Shown here: positions 60,578 to 64,000 of the stretch, piece by piece
How positions within the stretch are numbered: the stretch's first letter is position 1
Layout of the letters: each line of letters opens with the position of its first letter
Origin: Natronorubrum aibiense
GTDB taxonomy: Archaea; Halobacteriota; Halobacteria; Halobacteriales; Natrialbaceae
Direction of reading: 5' to 3'
Assembly: GCF_009392895.1 (NCBI RefSeq)
Contig: NZ_CP045488.1
Span: 2,914,001-2,978,000 of the forward strand
DNA length: 64,000 bases
Made by a program: the position numbers and the translations under genes
Notes under the pieces: model-generated
The model's input: only the letters and a program-made list of their open reading frames with translations
What the model was told of the DNA's origin: nothing
Databases searched by the model: none

Positions 60578-61540
60578 ATGAAACTCCACTTCAGACAGGC
60601 GACGAACGTCTACCGGAAAACGTTCCCGTTCGTCCTGCTGCGAATCGGCGTCGGCATTGCCCTCGGTGTCGCCACCGTCCTCTACTTCGGTGCTGTCCTC
60701 TGGATCGGCCACCGATTCCTCGAGGCCGGGACATTCTCAGGCTGGATCGCCGCAATCGGCCTGCTCGTCGCGGTCGGACTGTTCGTCTGGGGCTGGCGAC
60801 TGGTCAGTCGATACGTGCTGTATCTGGTCAAAGCGGCCCATATAGCCGTGATCGCCCACGTCGTCGACACCGGTGAGGTACCGTCGAACCAACTCCAGTA
60901 CGGCAAAGCACAGGTCACGGACCGCTTTGCGGAAGCGAGCGCCCTCTTCGCCATCGACCAAGTCGTCAAAGCCGTGGTCAAACAGTTCAACAGCGGCGTC
61001 GTCTCCGTCTCGAAGCTGAAGAAACTCATTCGACTGGTCGGTAAAGCGATCGCCATCGCAGCCAGCTACATCGACGAGGCGATCATCGCCCACCTGTTCA
61101 TCACCGACGACGACAACCCGTGGCAGTCGGCTCGAGACGGCATCGTCCTCTACGGCAAGAACTGGAAGCCCGTGCTTGGCTCGACCCTGCTGATTGTGCT
61201 CGGCTCGTACGTCGCCGCGTTCGTCGTCTTGCTTTCACTGACGCCGATCGCGAGCGTTCTGGGCGGACGCTCACCCACGGTCGAGTCCATCGGCTGGGTC
61301 GTCGTCGGTGAGCTCGGACTCACAGTCTACACTGGATTTCTCAAGCCGTGGGTCAAAACCGTCGTGATCACCACGTTCCTCGTCGAATCTCGGGGCCAGA
61401 CGCCCGACAGCGAGACGGAAGCACGGATTGCTGCCCGATCGGAGCGGTTTCAGGACCTCGTCGAGAAAGCTGACGACGATATGTCGGTCGACCAATCCCG
61501 CCAAGCGACCGAACGGGCAACACCCGAAGCCGGGCTTTAA
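60578..61540 (+). CDS. haloarchaeal membrane protein (320 aa), unrecognised
   Basis: A 320-residue protein with about six hydrophobic helices (LLRIGVGIALGVATVLYFGA near 22, WIAAIGLLVAVGLFVWGW near 56, two central weaker ones near 145 and 205, and two late ones near 250) and a polar C-terminal tail. It lacks catalytic motifs. The conserved sequences TDRFAEASALFAIDQVVKA and AASYIDEAIIAHLF with DGIVLYGKNWKPVLGSTLL make it look like a conserved archaeal family of unknown function. ATG 60578 is accepted. Confidence 0.65.
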   Translation: MKLHFRQATNVYRKTFPFVLLRIGVGIALGVATVLYFGAVLWIGHRFLEAGTFSGWIAAIGLLVAVGLFVWGWRLVSRYVLYLVKAAHIAVIAHVVDTGEVPSNQLQYGKAQVTDRFAEASALFAIDQVVKAVVKQFNSGVVSVSKLKKLIRLVGKAIAIAASYIDEAIIAHLFITDDDNPWQSARDGIVLYGKNWKPVLGSTLLIVLGSYVAAFVVLLSLTPIASVLGGRSPTVESIGWVVVGELGLTVYTGFLKPWVKTVVITTFLVESRGQTPDSETEARIAARSERFQDLVEKADDDMSVDQSRQATERATPEAGL

Positions 61541-61705
61541 TCGCCACATCACGGTGCAGTAACACAGGTGGCGATTGGACGCCATAGCTCGAGACTCATC
61601 GCCGCCCGCGAGACTGATCCGCGACAGTAGAGTGTGCACCTCAACGGAACCGTCCCGCAGCGCCGAAGAGAAGGCATTAAAAGCCTCTGGACGGAACCAC
61701 ACTGT

Positions 61706-61897
61706 ATGGCAATCAAACCGGCCTACGTCAAGAAGACCGGGAACCTCCTGCTGGAACGGTACCCGGACGCGTTCACGACCGACTTCGAACAGAACAAAGA
61801 CAGCGTCGAGAAGCTCACGACCGTCGAATCCAAAGGCGTCCGCAACCGAATCGCCGGCTACGTCACCCGCAAGAAAAGCGCTCAGGTACCTGCATAA
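61706..61897 (+). CDS. rps17e: 30S ribosomal protein S17e
   Basis: A 63-residue ribosomal protein of the eukaryotic/archaeal S17e family, lying on the 30S body near the mRNA entry. The family signature is clear: AIKPAYVKKTGNLLLERYPD and FTTDFEQNKDSVEKLT, then ESKGVRNRIAGYVTRKKS. ATG 61706 has a TATA-like ATTAAAAG (61676-61683) 26 bases upstream, so the mRNA is leaderless, and it gives the normal archaeal length. Confidence 0.95.
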   Translation: MAIKPAYVKKTGNLLLERYPDAFTTDFEQNKDSVEKLTTVESKGVRNRIAGYVTRKKSAQVPA

Positions 61898-62007
61898 GCT
61901 CCTTTCTGCTTCGAGTTCGACAGCGGTGAGCCGACGGCTTTGTGAACGTCGTGTCCACGATCGATGCCACGGCGGAGAGAAAAAGCCAGTACCGCCGTCT
62001 CGAGTCG

Positions 62008-62259
62008 TCAGTTGTCGAAGCCGGGTTCCATGAAGAACGCGACGACGAGCGCGACAGTACCGACGAATCCGGCGAGCATGAGGCCAGCCGCACCGGAGAC
62101 GACGTTCAACTCCGTCCCGGCGAGTGTCGATTCCTGAAAGCCCATCCAGCCGATGTATACGGCGATGAGGAAGCTAACGACAGAAAGCACTGCAGCACCG
62201 GTCTGGAACGGGGTCTCGAACGGCCCGACACCACTCGAGTTTGCGGTCGAGCTCGTCAT
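62008..62259 (-). CDS. small two-helix membrane protein (83 aa)
   Basis: An 83-residue membrane protein with two hydrophobic helices, about 22-40 (AAVLSVVSFLIAVYIGWMGF) and 54-77 (VSGAAGLMLAGFVGTVALVV). The N-terminus is polar (TSSTANSSGVGPFETPFQT). ATG 62259 is preferred to a much longer frame, because the upstream part is a shadow antisense to asd. Family unrecognised; the gene is divergent from asd. Confidence 0.6.
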   Translation of the reverse strand: MTSSTANSSGVGPFETPFQTGAAVLSVVSFLIAVYIGWMGFQESTLAGTELNVVSGAAGLMLAGFVGTVALVVAFFMEPGFDN

Positions 62260-62499
62260 CGGGACCACCCCGCGTCCGACTCGAATCGAACCTGTTGTGA
62301 GTGCATCGGCAGATAGATTTCGCTCCGTTTTCTTAATCGCTTCTATACTCTCGCACTCGAGACGCGCCACGGGATCGGCTAAATCGGTGACAGAGGCGGC
62401 TTCGAGTACCGACGGCAGCCACAACTGGAGGGGGAGACACACGGTGACGAGCGACGGAAACCCAAACGGTTTTGCGGTCGCAACCCCGACTCCCGGAAA

Positions 62500-63534
62500 A
62501 TGGCAGTACGAGTTGGCGTTCTCGGTGCGACCGGTGCCGTTGGACAGCGACTGATTCAGCTTCTCGACCCCCACCCGGAGTTCGAGATTGCAGCACTGAC
62601 CGCGAGTGATTCCAGTGCCGGCAAGACGTACCGGCAGGCAGCCAAGTGGCGCGTCGACAGTCCGATCCCGGACGACGTCGCGGAGATGACCGTCACCGCG
62701 ACCGACCCCGACGAGGTTCCAAGCGACGTCGACCTGTTGTTCTCGTCGCTTCCCTCGAGCGTCGGCGAGGCCGTCGAACCGGGCTTCTGTGAGGCCGGCT
62801 ACGTCGTCTCGTCGAACTCCTCGAACGGACGGATGGCCGACGACATCCCGCTCGTCATCCCGGAGGTCAACGCCGACCACCTCGACCTGCTCGAGGTCCA
62901 GCGCGACGAGCGCGGCTGGGACGGCGCGATGGTCAAAAACCCCAACTGCTCGACGATCACCTTCGTGCCCACGCTCGCCGCTCTCGAGGAGTACGGCTTA
63001 GAGAAAGTCCACGTCGCGACGCTGCAGGCCGTCTCCGGCGCTGGCTACGATGGCGTCACTTCGATGGAGATCATCGACAACGCCATCCCCCACATCGGCG
63101 GCGAAGAGGACAAACTCGAGACCGAATCGAAGAAACTGCTGGGTAGCTTCGACGGCGCGGCACTCTCGCTCAACGACGTCGAGGTCGGTGCCTCTTGTAA
63201 CCGCATCCCGACGATCGACGGCCACTTAGAGAACGTCTTCGTCGAGACCGCTGAGGAACTTTCCCCTGAGCAGGCAGCCGAAGCGATGCGCGAGTACCCA
63301 TCGCTCGACCTGCACTCCTCGCCGGACCAGCTGATCGAGGTCTTCGAGGACCCCGAGCGACCACAGCCACGTCTCGACCGCACCCTCGGCAACGGGATGT
63401 CCATCTCCGCCGGCGGCATCCGCGAGTCGACGTTCGGCCTGCAGTACAACTGTCTCGCCCACAACACGATGCGCGGCGCAGCCGGCGCGAGCGTGCTCAA
63501 CGGCGAACTGTTGCTCGAGAACGGCTACCTGTAA
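62500..63534 (+). CDS. asd: aspartate-semialdehyde dehydrogenase
   Basis: A 344-residue enzyme that reduces beta-aspartyl phosphate to aspartate semialdehyde with NADPH, the branch point to lysine, methionine and threonine. The Rossmann motif VGVLGATGAVGQRLI is at the start. The catalytic cysteine is in VKNPNCSTITFVPTLAA near 150, the substrate-binding histidine in AIPHIGGEEDKLETESKK near 203, and the C-terminal NCLAHNTMRGAAGASVLN positions the cofactor. ATG 62500 matches the family start. Confidence 0.95.
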   Translation: MAVRVGVLGATGAVGQRLIQLLDPHPEFEIAALTASDSSAGKTYRQAAKWRVDSPIPDDVAEMTVTATDPDEVPSDVDLLFSSLPSSVGEAVEPGFCEAGYVVSSNSSNGRMADDIPLVIPEVNADHLDLLEVQRDERGWDGAMVKNPNCSTITFVPTLAALEEYGLEKVHVATLQAVSGAGYDGVTSMEIIDNAIPHIGGEEDKLETESKKLLGSFDGAALSLNDVEVGASCNRIPTIDGHLENVFVETAEELSPEQAAEAMREYPSLDLHSSPDQLIEVFEDPERPQPRLDRTLGNGMSISAGGIRESTFGLQYNCLAHNTMRGAAGASVLNGELLLENGYL

Positions 63535-63554
63535 CCCGCCTCGAGCGAGACGCG

Positions 63555-63560
63555 TTTTTT
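63555..63560 (+). terminator. oligo-T terminator after asd
   Basis: A T6 tract follows the asd stop by about 20 bases in GC-rich sequence. This is the simplest terminator signal for archaeal RNA polymerase. Confidence 0.45.
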
Positions 63561-63695
63561 GCCCCATCGAGGTTCCCAGCGCCGGTAGAATCCGCGTCGA
63601 GACGCATCCAGACGGTGAATTGCTCTCGTCGAGTCAGGGGGACATCCTGCACACTTTGGCAGCGGGTACAATTACGGTCGCTCCCAAGCGGAGGT

Positions 63696-64000
63696 ATGCT
63701 TCCACTCATCTCCGAGCCCGAATCGTTAACGGCGCCCGCGTCGCAATCACCCTCCGAGACGGACGTCGCACTCGAGTTACTGGCCGATCGACAACGTCGA
63801 GCCGTCCTCGAGTATCTGTGCGATCACGAGGACGAAACCACGTTGTCCGATCTAGCAGAGTACGTCGCCCTCGAGAACCGAGACGAATCGAGTGGAGCAC
63901 TCGCTGCAACCGGCGACGCCCTCTTTGGGACGCGTCGACGCGTCGAACTCTCGCTTCGTCACGTCCACCTGCCGAAGCTAGCGGCAGCCGACGCCATCGA
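63696..64000 (+). CDS. DUF7344-type HTH protein, cut by window edge
   Basis: A frame open from ATG 63696 to the right edge (101 codons seen). Residues 25-100 show the DUF7344 winged-helix pattern ALELLADRQRRAVLEYLCDH, TLSDLAEYVALENRD and LFGTRRRVELSLRHVHLPKL. It is a relative of the gene at 17977-18573, but the membrane part, if any, is outside the window. A GGAGG-like element precedes the start codon. Confidence 0.8.
   Translation, partial: MLPLISEPESLTAPASQSPSETDVALELLADRQRRAVLEYLCDHEDETTLSDLAEYVALENRDESSGALAATGDALFGTRRRVELSLRHVHLPKLAAADAI

Overview
The window is a 64 kb stretch of chromosome from a halophilic archaeon (class Halobacteria, probably a Natrialbales-like lineage; the order is an inference). 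Four things support this: high GC, strongly acidic predicted proteins, haloarchaea-specific families (DUF5789, DUF5794, DUF5602, DUF7344-type winged helices, HTH_10 regulators), and an intron-bearing tRNA-Trp. Many genes have a TATA-like element about 26 bp upstream of the start codon, the signature of leaderless haloarchaeal transcripts. There is no rRNA, CRISPR array, prophage or intact insertion sequence. Most of it reads as core chromosome.

Region by region. 1-10.2 kb is central metabolism: a flavin reductase cut by the left edge, korAB (2-oxoglutarate:ferredoxin oxidoreductase), a PLP aminotransferase, a quinone reductase, an F420/FMN LLM oxidoreductase and a GlcD-type FAD oxidase. 10.4-18.6 kb holds a Tat-exported DUF5602 protein, a TPP-dependent decarboxylase, a UbiA prenyltransferase, a YchF-type NTPase, an HTH-GNAT acetyltransferase and a small HExxH membrane protein. 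18.6-25.5 kb is regulatory: an HTH_10 activator, a histidine kinase with seven PAS-like segments, small zinc-ribbon proteins, and tRNA-Trp whose intron carries box C/D 2'-O-methylation guides for the tRNA itself. 25.5-34.5 kb carries DUF5794, guaB, an acyl-CoA synthetase, cmk, a two-gene Na+/solute symporter operon and a cupin-zinc protein.

34.5-46 kb contains a repeat-tailed lipoprotein, a YcaO-fold enzyme fused to an E1-like domain, several small proteins, an aspartoacylase-like protein, a DJ-1 amidotransferase, Hsp20, a DHH phosphoesterase, a small membrane gene with an inverted repeat flanking its TATA box, a zinc-ribbon/J-domain protein tail-to-tail with a TIR-domain protein, and tpiA. 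46-51.5 kb has the transcription cofactor MBF1, an overlapping operon hisC - AK6-type adenylate kinase - CDP-alcohol phosphatidyltransferase, and DNA ligase. 51.5-64 kb has a GCS2-type ligase, a TetR-MATE efflux operon with a perfect palindromic operator, a cofactor-flavoured cluster (cofD, Dus-like, zinc ribbon, CitG/MdcB-like, DUF447), a Na+/H+ antiporter, rps17e, asd and the start of an HTH gene cut by the right edge.

The items I would follow first are the YcaO/E1 fusion, the TIR-zinc protein beside the J-domain protein, the cofD-CitG-DUF447 cluster, the two palindromic control regions at 42.4-42.7 kb, and the self-guiding tRNA-Trp intron.
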